Assembly: GCA_946885605.1 (NCBI GenBank)
Contig: CAMPGR010000170.1
Location: forward strand, 1-6,632
Direction: 5' to 3'
Source: an uncultured Pseudomonadota bacterium
GTDB lineage: Bacteria; Pseudomonadota; Gammaproteobacteria; Burkholderiales; SG8-41
Length of the DNA stretch: 6,632 bases
The position numbers and the translations under genes are program-made. Positions 1 through 6,170 of the stretch are shown here, in pieces. Below the pieces are notes generated by a model that saw nothing but the letters and a program-made list of their open reading frames with translations, made no database searches and was not told the DNA's origin. The stretch's first letter is position 1. Every line of letters starts with the position of its first letter.

Positions 1-1
1 G

Positions 2-1054
2 GAAGTGAAGCACGCGCTCGCTTACCTTCGGCTCATCGCGAACCCGGACGACGACAACGCGTTTCTGCGCATCGTCAATTTCCCGGCGCGTGGCATCGGC
101 GCCCGCACCATCGAGCAGCTGCAGGCGCTCGCGCGCGAGCGGGGCGTGAGCTTGTGGGCCGCGGCGAAGGAAAAGGCGGATGGCAGCGCGATAAAGGCCG
201 AGGCGAAAGGCGTCCCGGCGTTCGTCACGCTCGTGGAACGGATGCGGGAGGCGACGAAGGGGCTCCCACTCGCCGAAACCATCGACCACGCGATCGATGC
301 GAGCGGGCTCAAGCAGCACTACAAGACCGAAAGGGAAGGCACCGACCGGCTCGAGAACCTGGCGGAGCTCGTGAACGCTGCTGCCACGTTCGTGGCGGAG
401 CGCGACGTGCAGCCGGCAGGCGAAGGGGTGCAGATCGACGAGCCCGACGAATTGACAGCGTTCCTCGCGCACGCGGCGCTCGAAGCCGGCGAGCACCAGG
501 CCGAAGCGGGATCGAGCGCGCTGCAGCTCATGACCGTTCATTCGGCAAAAGGGCTCGAATTCCACACCGTCTTCGTGAGCGGCCTCGAGGAGGGCATCTT
601 TCCGCACGAGAACAGCCTGACCGAGGCGGACGGCATCGAGGAGGAGCGCCGGCTGATGTATGTTGCGCTCACACGCGCGCGGCGGCGGCTCTATCTCACG
701 CTCGCGCAAAGCCGCATGCTGCACGGGCAGACGCGTTACGGCATCGCATCGCGCTTTTTCCGCGAGATCCCCGAGAACCTGATGCGGCGGATCAATGCGG
801 GACCCCGGATCAAGTACCGGGAATTCGGCGTCGCGCCGAGCCAACCACGCAGCGCCGCGGCTTCTGCTCCCGCCATTTCTCTGGACGCGTCCATCCCGTG
901 GCGCATCGGCCAGAACGTCGTCCATCCCAAGTTCGGGACCGGGGTCATCGTCAACGCCGAGGGACGCGGTGCGGACGCGCGGGTGCAGGTCAACTTCCGC
1001 AACAACGGGCTGAAATGGCTCGTGCTGGAGTACGCGAAGCTCGCGCCGGCGTGA
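2..1054 (+). CDS. uvrD: DNA helicase II UvrD, C-terminal half (5' end outside window)
   Basis: Superfamily 1A 3'-5' DNA helicase that displaces the incised oligonucleotide and UvrC in nucleotide excision repair and unwinds nicked DNA in mismatch repair. The reading frame is already open at the left edge (a Glu codon precedes the GTG at 5) and begins in a typical UvrD/PcrA stretch (KHALAYLRLIANPDDDNAF), so the true start, Walker A and Walker B lie upstream. About 350 residues are visible, against roughly 720 for E. coli UvrD. Counting from position 5, residues 1-170 cover 2A/2B-domain sequence. Motif V (TVHSAKGLEF) is at 177-186 and motif VI (EEERRLMYVALTRARRRLYL) at 212-231. A Tudor-like C-terminal domain (WRIGQNVVHPKFGTGVIV) spans about 299-349; in PcrA/UvrD it contacts RNA polymerase. 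UvrD is preferred over Rep because of that Tudor tail. The gene converges with the membrane protein gene after a 29-base gap. Confidence 0.95.
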   Translation, partial: EVKHALAYLRLIANPDDDNAFLRIVNFPARGIGARTIEQLQALARERGVSLWAAAKEKADGSAIKAEAKGVPAFVTLVERMREATKGLPLAETIDHAIDASGLKQHYKTEREGTDRLENLAELVNAAATFVAERDVQPAGEGVQIDEPDELTAFLAHAALEAGEHQAEAGSSALQLMTVHSAKGLEFHTVFVSGLEEGIFPHENSLTEADGIEEERRLMYVALTRARRRLYLTLAQSRMLHGQTRYGIASRFFREIPENLMRRINAGPRIKYREFGVAPSQPRSAAASAPAISLDASIPWRIGQNVVHPKFGTGVIVNAEGRGADARVQVNFRNNGLKWLVLEYAKLAPA

Positions 1055-1083
1055 ACCGCGCGCTCAGAGCAAGAGGGGCGGGG

Positions 1084-1833
1084 CTATCTCAGGAACGGGT
1101 TTCCGCCGCCGGCGGGTTTCGTTTCGGCGGCGACGAAGATGTCCTTGTAGCTTGCGTAGAGCGAGCAGATCAGCACCGGCAACAGCACCACGAGGCCCAG
1201 GAAGAGCGGGATCGAGGCGATGAACCACAGAACGAGGATGATGACGCCGTAAACCAGGAATGCCAGCCAGTTGGAAAGGCAGGCGAAGAACGATTGCTTC
1301 ATCGCTTCCAGCGGGGTCAGGTCGTGAAACACCACGAGAAGCGGCGCAAACCAGATCAGCATGAGCAGCGGCAGATAGAGAGCGAAGCCCACCGTAAGCG
1401 CAAGCGCCATGCTGCGCATCGCTGCGGCGACCTCCTGCACATCCCCCGATGATTTGTCGAGCACCGCCGGAAGCATCGAGCCTCCTGCGGTCATGAAGAT
1501 GACGCCGACCACGACGATCGTCCCGACGAGATAGACGCCGCCTATCGTCACGAGCGCCGTGGGATTTTTTCGGAACCCGGCGAAGAGATGGGGCAGCTCC
1601 AGCTCCTCTCCGTTCTCCACGGCCTTGCAGCCGATCATGAGCCCGGCGAAGAGCACCGGCGAGAGCAGGTTGAAAAGCAGTGGGCCGACCAGCGGAATGA
1701 TGAAGGAGACCATCCAGATCAGCACCAGCACCACGGTGAGCGCGATCCACATCAGCGGATACTTGCGGAACAACCCGAAGCCATCCACGATCCATTGCCA
1801 GCCTCTGCCGGCTTCCACCACCCGCGCCTTCAT
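1084..1833 (-). CDS. BPSS1780-family polytopic inner-membrane protein
   Basis: Conserved membrane protein of unknown function, 249 residues. The N-terminal pattern GWQWIVDGFGLFRKYPLMWI and the later stretch WFAPLLVVFHDLTPLEAMKQ match what I know as the BPSS1780 family, common in betaproteobacteria. Hydrophobic segments lie at about residues 27-50, 51-69, 93-116, 142-169 and 189-228, the last long enough for two spans, so five to six helices are likely. Two more hydrophilic stretches fall at about 70-92 and 120-140, and the tail is Gly/Pro-rich. The ATG at 1833 is supported by an AGGGAG ribosome-binding site (minus strand, 1850-1845), 11 bases from the start. It lies 76 bases downstream of thrB with the same orientation, and a TATAAT box in that gap may give it its own promoter. 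No catalytic motif is visible; a transport or stress role would be a guess. Confidence 0.88.
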   Translation of the reverse strand: MKARVVEAGRGWQWIVDGFGLFRKYPLMWIALTVVLVLIWMVSFIIPLVGPLLFNLLSPVLFAGLMIGCKAVENGEELELPHLFAGFRKNPTALVTIGGVYLVGTIVVVGVIFMTAGGSMLPAVLDKSSGDVQEVAAAMRSMALALTVGFALYLPLLMLIWFAPLLVVFHDLTPLEAMKQSFFACLSNWLAFLVYGVIILVLWFIASIPLFLGLVVLLPVLICSLYASYKDIFVAAETKPAGGGNPFLR

Positions 1834-1844
1834 GTTGTGATTGT

Positions 1845-1850
1845 CTCCCT
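1845..1850 (-). promoter_or_regulatory. Ribosome-binding site for the BPSS1780-family gene
   Basis: The minus strand reads AGGGAG here, followed by an 11-base spacer and the ATG at 1833. The spacing is slightly long, but this is the only purine-rich Shine-Dalgarno match in the gap, and it supports the chosen start. Confidence 0.6.
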
Positions 1851-1892
1851 GTGTGGGCGCTGCGTCGCGGTCAACGACGATGCCTCTTGCAT

Positions 1893-1898
1893 ATTATA
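1893..1898 (-). promoter_or_regulatory. Candidate -10 box (TATAAT) upstream of the BPSS1780-family gene
   Basis: A perfect TATAAT on the minus strand lies in the AT-rich part of the 76-base gap between thrB and the membrane-protein gene, directly after the thrB stop. Transcription would start near 1886, leaving a leader of about 50 bases. The hexamer 17 bases upstream (TCACCG, inside the end of thrB) is a poor -35 match, so this is a sigma-70-like candidate, not a proven promoter. Confidence 0.4.
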
Positions 1899-1909
1899 GG
1901 TTAAGCGAA

Positions 1910-2860
1910 TCAACCGGTGAGCCGCGCGAGATCCGGCGGGTTCGCAATGAGGCTCGCCAGTATGCGCTGGAAGTGCGCCGGGTCCTTCGCATGGGTGAGT
2001 TCCCCCGGGCGCGGCAGATGGAAGTCGTAGAGTCGCGAGACCCAGAAGCGCAATGCGGCGGCGCGCAGCATGACCGGCCACGCGGCGCGTTCCGCTGTGC
2101 TCAGCGCACGGCGCGCGCGGTAGGCATCGAGCAAGGCTCCCGTGCGGAGCGGGTCCAGCCGGCCGTCCTTTTTCACGCACCAATCGTTGACCGTCACCGC
2201 GATATCGTAGAGCAGCGTGTCGGTGCAGGCGAAGTAAAAATCGATGACGCCGGAGATCCGGTCATCGGCGAAGAGCACGTTGTCGCGAAAGAGGTCGGCG
2301 TGCACCACGCCGCGCGGGAGCCCGGACCACTCCCGGAGCGACTGGAAGGCTACTTCCTCGCGAAGCAGTTGCGCCTCCTCCGCGCTCAGAAAGGGCAGGA
2401 TCTCCGGCACGACCGCCCGCCACCATTCGGGGCCCCGCGGATTCGGCATGGTGAGCGCATAGCTCTCGCCCGCGAGATGCATCGTGGCGAGCACCTCGCC
2501 CACCCGGGCGCAGTGGCGCGGCTCCGGGGCCGTCAGGTCCCTGCCCTGGAGAAAGCTCACCAGCGCGGCGGGCTTGCCGTTCAGCGTGCCGAAGAGCTGG
2601 TTGCGCGCGTCCGCCACCGGCCGCGGGCAGGGCACGCCGCGGTCGGCCAAGTGGGCCATCAGATGGACATAGAACGGCAGCTCGTGCGGCTGCAGCTTCT
2701 CGAACAACGTGAGGACGTAACGTCCTCGTGTGGTCGTGACGAAGTAGTTGGTGTTTTCGATGCCGGCCGGAATGCCTTCGAGCTTCACCAGCGTGCCGAC
2801 AGAGTAGCTCCGCAGCCAGCCGCCGAGCTCATCGGGCGTGACGGTCGTGAATACCGACAT
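1910..2860 (-). CDS. thrB: Homoserine kinase, type II (ThrB, aminoglycoside phosphotransferase fold)
   Basis: Cytoplasmic enzyme that phosphorylates L-homoserine with ATP to O-phospho-L-homoserine, the step before threonine synthase. At 316 residues it is full length for the type II family, which has the aminoglycoside phosphotransferase/choline-kinase fold and is unrelated to the GHMP-type ThrB of E. coli. The start MSVFTTVTPDELGGWL and the motif GIENTNYFV (33-41) are typical. The catalytic loop is HADLFRDN at 187-194 (Asp189, Asn194), and the metal-binding DFY motif has Asp207 in GVIDFYFACTDTLLYDIA. An in-frame ATG at 2902 would add 14 residues (MPPAHAGGGPACTS), but family proteins begin at the MSVFT-type sequence, so 2860 is chosen. 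I see no clear Shine-Dalgarno before it; a GC-rich inverted repeat lies just upstream. The gene follows the DUF2782 gene by 97 bases on the same strand. Confidence 0.95.
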   Translation of the reverse strand: MSVFTTVTPDELGGWLRSYSVGTLVKLEGIPAGIENTNYFVTTTRGRYVLTLFEKLQPHELPFYVHLMAHLADRGVPCPRPVADARNQLFGTLNGKPAALVSFLQGRDLTAPEPRHCARVGEVLATMHLAGESYALTMPNPRGPEWWRAVVPEILPFLSAEEAQLLREEVAFQSLREWSGLPRGVVHADLFRDNVLFADDRISGVIDFYFACTDTLLYDIAVTVNDWCVKKDGRLDPLRTGALLDAYRARRALSTAERAAWPVMLRAAALRFWVSRLYDFHLPRPGELTHAKDPAHFQRILASLIANPPDLARLTG

Positions 2861-2876
2861 GCTAGTACACGCCGGA

Positions 2877-2899
2877 CCCCCACCGGCATGCGCCGGGGG
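2877..2899 (-). promoter_or_regulatory. GC-rich inverted repeat in the thrB leader
   Basis: Left arm CCCCC-A-CCGGC (2877-2887), loop ATGC (2888-2891), right arm GCCGGGGG (2892-2899, plus strand). This forms an 8-bp stem with one bulged base and a four-base loop. It ends 17 bases before the thrB start codon. No T-run follows on the minus strand, so it is not a standard intrinsic terminator; it may be a leader hairpin affecting thrB expression or a decayed processing site. I see no threonine/isoleucine-rich leader peptide that would indicate classical attenuation. Confidence 0.3.
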
Positions 2900-2957
2900 C
2901 AAATGCGGCGAGGCTCCCCATTGAAGACGCGCTATTCAGGCGCAAACACGGATGCGG

Positions 2958-3290
2958 TCAGAACTGATGGATGACCCACAGCGGCGGGCGCACACCGGTG
3001 TCGTAGCTGTCCTGACGGCTGAAACGGCCGTCTCCCTTGTGGTCGATCATGTAGTACGGACGGCCGTTCGCGGGCGTCACCTTCACCATGTAGAGAATGC
3101 CGCCGATGCGATATTCCTCGATCGTATCGGTTCCGCGCTTCAGGATCGTCACCTGCGGCTCGAGCGCCGGATCGAGTTCGTAACCCGGCGGGGGCGGAGG
3201 CGGCTCCGGTATCGGCTGCAGTTGCGGCTTCGACTGCGCGTACAAAGGCAGCGCGGTACACAGCAACAGCGACAACAGCAATCGGCGCAT
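2958..3290 (-). CDS. DUF2782 small secreted/periplasmic protein
   Basis: A 110-residue protein of unknown function that fits the DUF2782 family, which in betaproteobacteria is often found beside polA and thrB. Residues 1-18 form a signal peptide: MRR, a Leu-rich core, then a probable signal peptidase I cleavage after PLYA (before QSKP). Next comes a proline-rich linker (residues 22-45) with six consecutive prolines at 30-35. The conserved core is about residues 46-110, with EEYRIGGILYMVKVTP, the charged turn DHKGDGRF, and the end PPLWVIHQF. An in-frame TTG at 3317 would extend the protein by nine residues, but the ATG at 3290 is preferred. It places the MRR signal peptide first, and a GGGAAAAG purine tract lies just upstream. 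The gene is divergent from polA and heads the minus-strand cluster. No enzymatic motif is visible; export is the only well-supported inference. Confidence 0.88.
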   Translation of the reverse strand: MRRLLLSLLLCTALPLYAQSKPQLQPIPEPPPPPPGYELDPALEPQVTILKRGTDTIEEYRIGGILYMVKVTPANGRPYYMIDHKGDGRFSRQDSYDTGVRPPLWVIHQF

Positions 3291-3316
3291 GGTCTTTTCC
3301 CGTTTTTTGGACAGCA

Positions 3317-3322
3317 ATTATG
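3317..3322 (-). promoter_or_regulatory. Candidate -10 box (CATAAT) for the DUF2782-thrB cluster
   Basis: The minus strand reads CATAAT, which would start transcription near 3310 and give a leader of about 20 bases containing the purine-rich ribosome-binding region of the DUF2782 gene. The hexamers 16-18 bases upstream (TTCAAA, TTTCAA, TTTTCA) match the -35 consensus only partly. A perfect TTGACA at 3373-3368 on the same strand is too far upstream to pair with this box. Confidence 0.35.
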
Positions 3323-3353
3323 CGGCCTGCGTTCCGGTTTTGAAAAGGAATTC

Positions 3354-3362
3354 TGACATAAT
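3354..3362 (+). promoter_or_regulatory. Candidate extended -10 promoter of polA (TGACATAAT)
   Basis: The plus strand carries TG-A-CATAAT, an extended -10 element with five of six -10 bases matching. Transcription would begin near 3369, leaving a short leader of about 24 bases before the polA ATG. The -35 region 16-18 bases upstream (around CCGGTT) is poor, which is tolerated with extended -10 promoters. It lies in the divergent DUF2782/polA intergenic region, the natural place for the polA promoter. Confidence 0.45.
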
Positions 3363-3392
3363 CGCAATGTCAAGCGATGCTTTTACGCCACA

Positions 3393-6152
3393 ATGAAAAC
3401 GCTGCTTCTCGTCGATGGTTCTTCCTACCTGTACCGGGCGTTCCACGCGCTGCCTGATCTGCGCAACAAGCGGGGAGAGCCGACCGCCGCGATCTACGGC
3501 GTGCTCAACATGCTGCGGCGGTTGCATAAGGATACGCGCGCGGATTACAGCGCCTGCGTTTTCGATGCCAGGGGCAAAACGTTCCGGGACGAGATTTATC
3601 CCGAGTACAAGGCGACCCGCACCGCCATGCCGGACGATTTGAGCGTCCAGATCGAGCCCCTGAATGAAATCCTCGCTGCGCTGGGCTGGCCGCTGCTGAC
3701 GATCGAGGGCGTGGAGGCCGATGACGTGATCGCAACGCTCGCCTGCGCCGCCGAGCGGCAAGGCATCGAGGTCGTGATCGCGACCGGCGACAAGGACCTG
3801 GCGCAACTCGTGTGCCGCGGCATCCGGATCGAGAACGCCAACCCGCGCACCGGCGAGCGCGAGATCCTCGACGAGGCGGGCGTTGAAAAGAAGTTCGGGG
3901 TGAAGCCGGAGCGCATCACGGATTACCTCGCGCTGATCGGCGATACCGTGGACAATATCCCCGGCGTCGACAAGGTCGGTCCGAAGACGGCCGCGAAGTG
4001 GCTCGCGCAGTTCGGCAGCCTCGACAACGTCATTGCCCGTGCCGACGAGATCGGCGGCGTGGTCGGCGAGAATCTGCGTCGCGTACGCGACTGGCTGCCT
4101 CGGGCGCGCGAACTGCTCACCGTCAAATCCGACGTACCGCTGCCGGTAAAGGTTACTGACCTCGCGATCAAGCCGCGAAATACGGCAAGGCTTGCCGAGT
4201 TGTTCGAGCGCTACGAATTCCGGGCGTGGCGCCGCGAGCTCGACGAACCGGCCGGAGCGGGCGTGCCGCAAGCGTCGGCTGAGCCGCGGAACGAGGAAAT
4301 CGAGGTCCCGCAGGAAGCCTACGCTGCGCGCCTCGCCGCTTGCACCCCCCGCAACTACGAAATGATACTTTCCGAGTCGCAGCTGGACGCGTGGATCGAA
4401 AAGCTCGACGCCGCCGAACTCGCCGCGCTCGATACCGAAACGACGAACCTCAACCCGCTGCTCGCGCGGCTCATCGGGATATCGTTTTCGGTGGCGCCCG
4501 ATGAAGCGGCCTACGTGCCGATCGGCCACCGCTATGCCGGGGCGCCTGATCAGCTCCCGCTCGTGCGCGTGCTGGAGAAGCTGAAACCGTGGCTCGAGAA
4601 CCCGGAGCGCCGCAAGCTCGGCCAGTGCATCAAGTACGACATGCACGTGCTGGCGAATCATGGGGTCGCGCTCCGCGGCATCGCGCACGATACGCTGCTC
4701 GCGTCCTACGTACTCGAAAGCCACAAGCCGCACGACATGGACGATCTCGCCGAGCGTCATCTCAACTTGAGGACCGTCACCTACGACGAGGTGACGGGGA
4801 AAGGCGCGAACCGCATTTCCTTCGATCAGGTCGCCATCGACCGGGCAACGGAGTATGCGGCCGAAGACGCCGACGTGACACTGCAGCTGCACCGCTGCCT
4901 GCATCCGCAGATCGACGCCGACGTGAAACTGAGCCGCATCTACCGCGACATCGAGATGCCCGTCACGCGCGTGCTGCAGATCATGGAACGGAACGGCGTG
5001 CGCCTGGATACCGGGCTGCTGAATGATCTCTCGCGGGAATTCGGCATCAAGATCATGGAGCTCGAGGAAAAGGCCCACGAGATCGCCGGCCAGCCGTTCA
5101 ACCTGGGGTCACCGAAGCAGATCCAGGACATCCTCTTCGAGAAACTGCAGCTCCCCGTGCGCAAGAAGACGCCTTCGGGGCAGCCCTCCACCGACGAGGA
5201 CGTGCTCGCGGAGCTGGCGCAGGACTACCCGCTGCCGAAGCTCATCCTCGAGCACCGCGGACTCTCGAAGCTCAAGTCCACTTACACTGACAAGCTCGCC
5301 GAGATGATCAATCCTGCGACCGGGCGCGTGCACACGAATTACGCGCAGGCGGTTGCGGTGACGGGGCGGCTCGCGAGCAACGATCCCAACCTGCAGAACA
5401 TCCCGATCCGCACCGCCGAGGGCCGGCGCATCCGGGAAGCGTTCGTCGCGGACGAGGATTGCCACATCGTCTCGGCCGACTATTCGCAGATCGAGCTTCG
5501 CATCATGGCGCACATCTCGCAGGATGCGAATCTCCTCACGGCCTTTGCCGCCGGTGAAGACATTCACCGAGCTACCGCAGCCGAAGTCTTCGGCCTGGCG
5601 CCCGAAGAGGTCGATGCGGAGCAGCGTCGTTATGCCAAAGTCATCAACTTCGGCCTCATCTACGGCATGTCGGCGTTCGGGCTCGCGCGCCAGCTGGGCA
5701 TCGAACGCGCCGCGGGGCAGCAGTACATGGACCGCTATTTCGCGCGCTACCCGGGCGTTGCCAACTACATGCAGCGCACACGCGAAACCGCGCGCGCGCA
5801 GGGCTACGTCGAGACCGTGTTCGGCCGTCGCCTGTGGCTCCCGGAGATCCGTTCCTCCAACCCGGCGCGCCGCGGCAACGCCGAACGCGCCGCCATCAAT
5901 GCGCCGATGCAGGGCACCGCGGCGGATCTCATCAAGCTCGCCATGATCGCCGTTCAGAGCTGGATCGAATCCCAAGGACTCGAGACCCGGCTCATCATGC
6001 AGGTCCACGACGAGCTCGTGCTCGAGGTGCCGGACGCGGAGCTCGAGGCGGTCACAAACGCCTTGCCGAAACTCATGAGCGGCGTGGCGGAACTGTCCGT
6101 GCCGCTTATCGTGGACGTCGGCGTGGGCCCGAACTGGGACAAGGCGCACTAA
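3393..6152 (+). CDS. polA: DNA polymerase I (5' nuclease, 3'-5' exonuclease, polymerase)
   Basis: Fills gaps and removes RNA primers during Okazaki-fragment maturation, and does repair synthesis after excision. At 919 residues it is close to E. coli Pol I (928). The 5' nuclease domain (about 1-285) shows acidic metal ligands Asp8, Asp58, Glu108, Asp110, Asp111, Asp133, Asp135, Asp184 and Asp187, and a helix-hairpin-helix at DNIPGVDKVGPKTAAK. The 3'-5' exonuclease domain (about 320-510) is intact: Asp347/Glu349 in LDTET, Asp416 in KYDMHVL, and Asp492 in YAAEDADVTL. The polymerase domain (about 515-919) has motif A Asp696 (SADYSQIELR), motif B Arg745, Lys749, Phe753 and Tyr757 (YAKVINFGLIYGMSAFG), and motif C VHDE with Asp873. 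Proofreading therefore looks retained. The start MKTLLLVDGSSYLYRAFHALP is canonical, although no clear Shine-Dalgarno precedes it. The zrgA-like gene follows after 18 bases and is probably cotranscribed. Confidence 0.98.
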   Translation: MKTLLLVDGSSYLYRAFHALPDLRNKRGEPTAAIYGVLNMLRRLHKDTRADYSACVFDARGKTFRDEIYPEYKATRTAMPDDLSVQIEPLNEILAALGWPLLTIEGVEADDVIATLACAAERQGIEVVIATGDKDLAQLVCRGIRIENANPRTGEREILDEAGVEKKFGVKPERITDYLALIGDTVDNIPGVDKVGPKTAAKWLAQFGSLDNVIARADEIGGVVGENLRRVRDWLPRARELLTVKSDVPLPVKVTDLAIKPRNTARLAELFERYEFRAWRRELDEPAGAGVPQASAEPRNEEIEVPQEAYAARLAACTPRNYEMILSESQLDAWIEKLDAAELAALDTETTNLNPLLARLIGISFSVAPDEAAYVPIGHRYAGAPDQLPLVRVLEKLKPWLENPERRKLGQCIKYDMHVLANHGVALRGIAHDTLLASYVLESHKPHDMDDLAERHLNLRTVTYDEVTGKGANRISFDQVAIDRATEYAAEDADVTLQLHRCLHPQIDADVKLSRIYRDIEMPVTRVLQIMERNGVRLDTGLLNDLSREFGIKIMELEEKAHEIAGQPFNLGSPKQIQDILFEKLQLPVRKKTPSGQPSTDEDVLAELAQDYPLPKLILEHRGLSKLKSTYTDKLAEMINPATGRVHTNYAQAVAVTGRLASNDPNLQNIPIRTAEGRRIREAFVADEDCHIVSADYSQIELRIMAHISQDANLLTAFAAGEDIHRATAAEVFGLAPEEVDAEQRRYAKVINFGLIYGMSAFGLARQLGIERAAGQQYMDRYFARYPGVANYMQRTRETARAQGYVETVFGRRLWLPEIRSSNPARRGNAERAAINAPMQGTAADLIKLAMIAVQSWIESQGLETRLIMQVHDELVLEVPDAELEAVTNALPKLMSGVAELSVPLIVDVGVGPNWDKAH

Positions 6153-6160
6153 ATCATGGC

Positions 6161-6166
6161 GGGAGG
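6161..6166 (+). promoter_or_regulatory. Ribosome-binding site that decides the zrgA start
   Basis: GGGAGG lies four bases before the GTG at 6171. An in-frame ATG at 6156 is upstream of it, so this site sits inside the coding sequence of the longer version. The Shine-Dalgarno match, together with the signal peptide beginning exactly at VKKFLGL, favours the GTG. The spacing is on the short side. Confidence 0.6.
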
Positions 6167-6170
6167 ATCG

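Noticed and set aside
1103..1124. GC-rich hairpin followed by GTTTCGTTT downstream of uvrD, a possible terminator.
   Set aside because: The stem is only about five base pairs with a three-base loop, the T-run is interrupted, and it lies inside the coding end of the convergent gene where Gly/Pro codons explain the GC repeats.
154..1452. Plus-strand frame of 432 codons spanning the uvrD end and part of the membrane-protein gene.
   Set aside because: It is out of frame with uvrD motifs V and VI and extremely Arg/Ala-rich, and it overlaps two convincing genes in other frames.
1869..1874. TTGACC on the minus strand as a -35 box for the BPSS1780-family gene.
   Set aside because: No acceptable -10 hexamer lies 16-18 bases downstream; the only AT-rich box (1898-1893) is upstream of it.
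2858..2902. Longer thrB starting at the ATG at 2902.
   Set aside because: The extra 14 residues are Gly/Pro/Ala-rich, overlap the leader hairpin and are not part of known type II ThrB N-termini.
1841..2974. Plus-strand frame of 377 codons opposite thrB.
   Set aside because: It is the antisense shadow of thrB, whose HADLFRDN and DFY motifs are unambiguous on the other strand.
3318..5078. Very long open reading frame on the minus strand opposite polA (586 codons).
   Set aside because: It lies entirely antisense to the highly conserved polA coding sequence. Its Arg/Val/Asp/His-rich composition is typical of the mirror frame of a GC-rich gene, and it matches no family I know.
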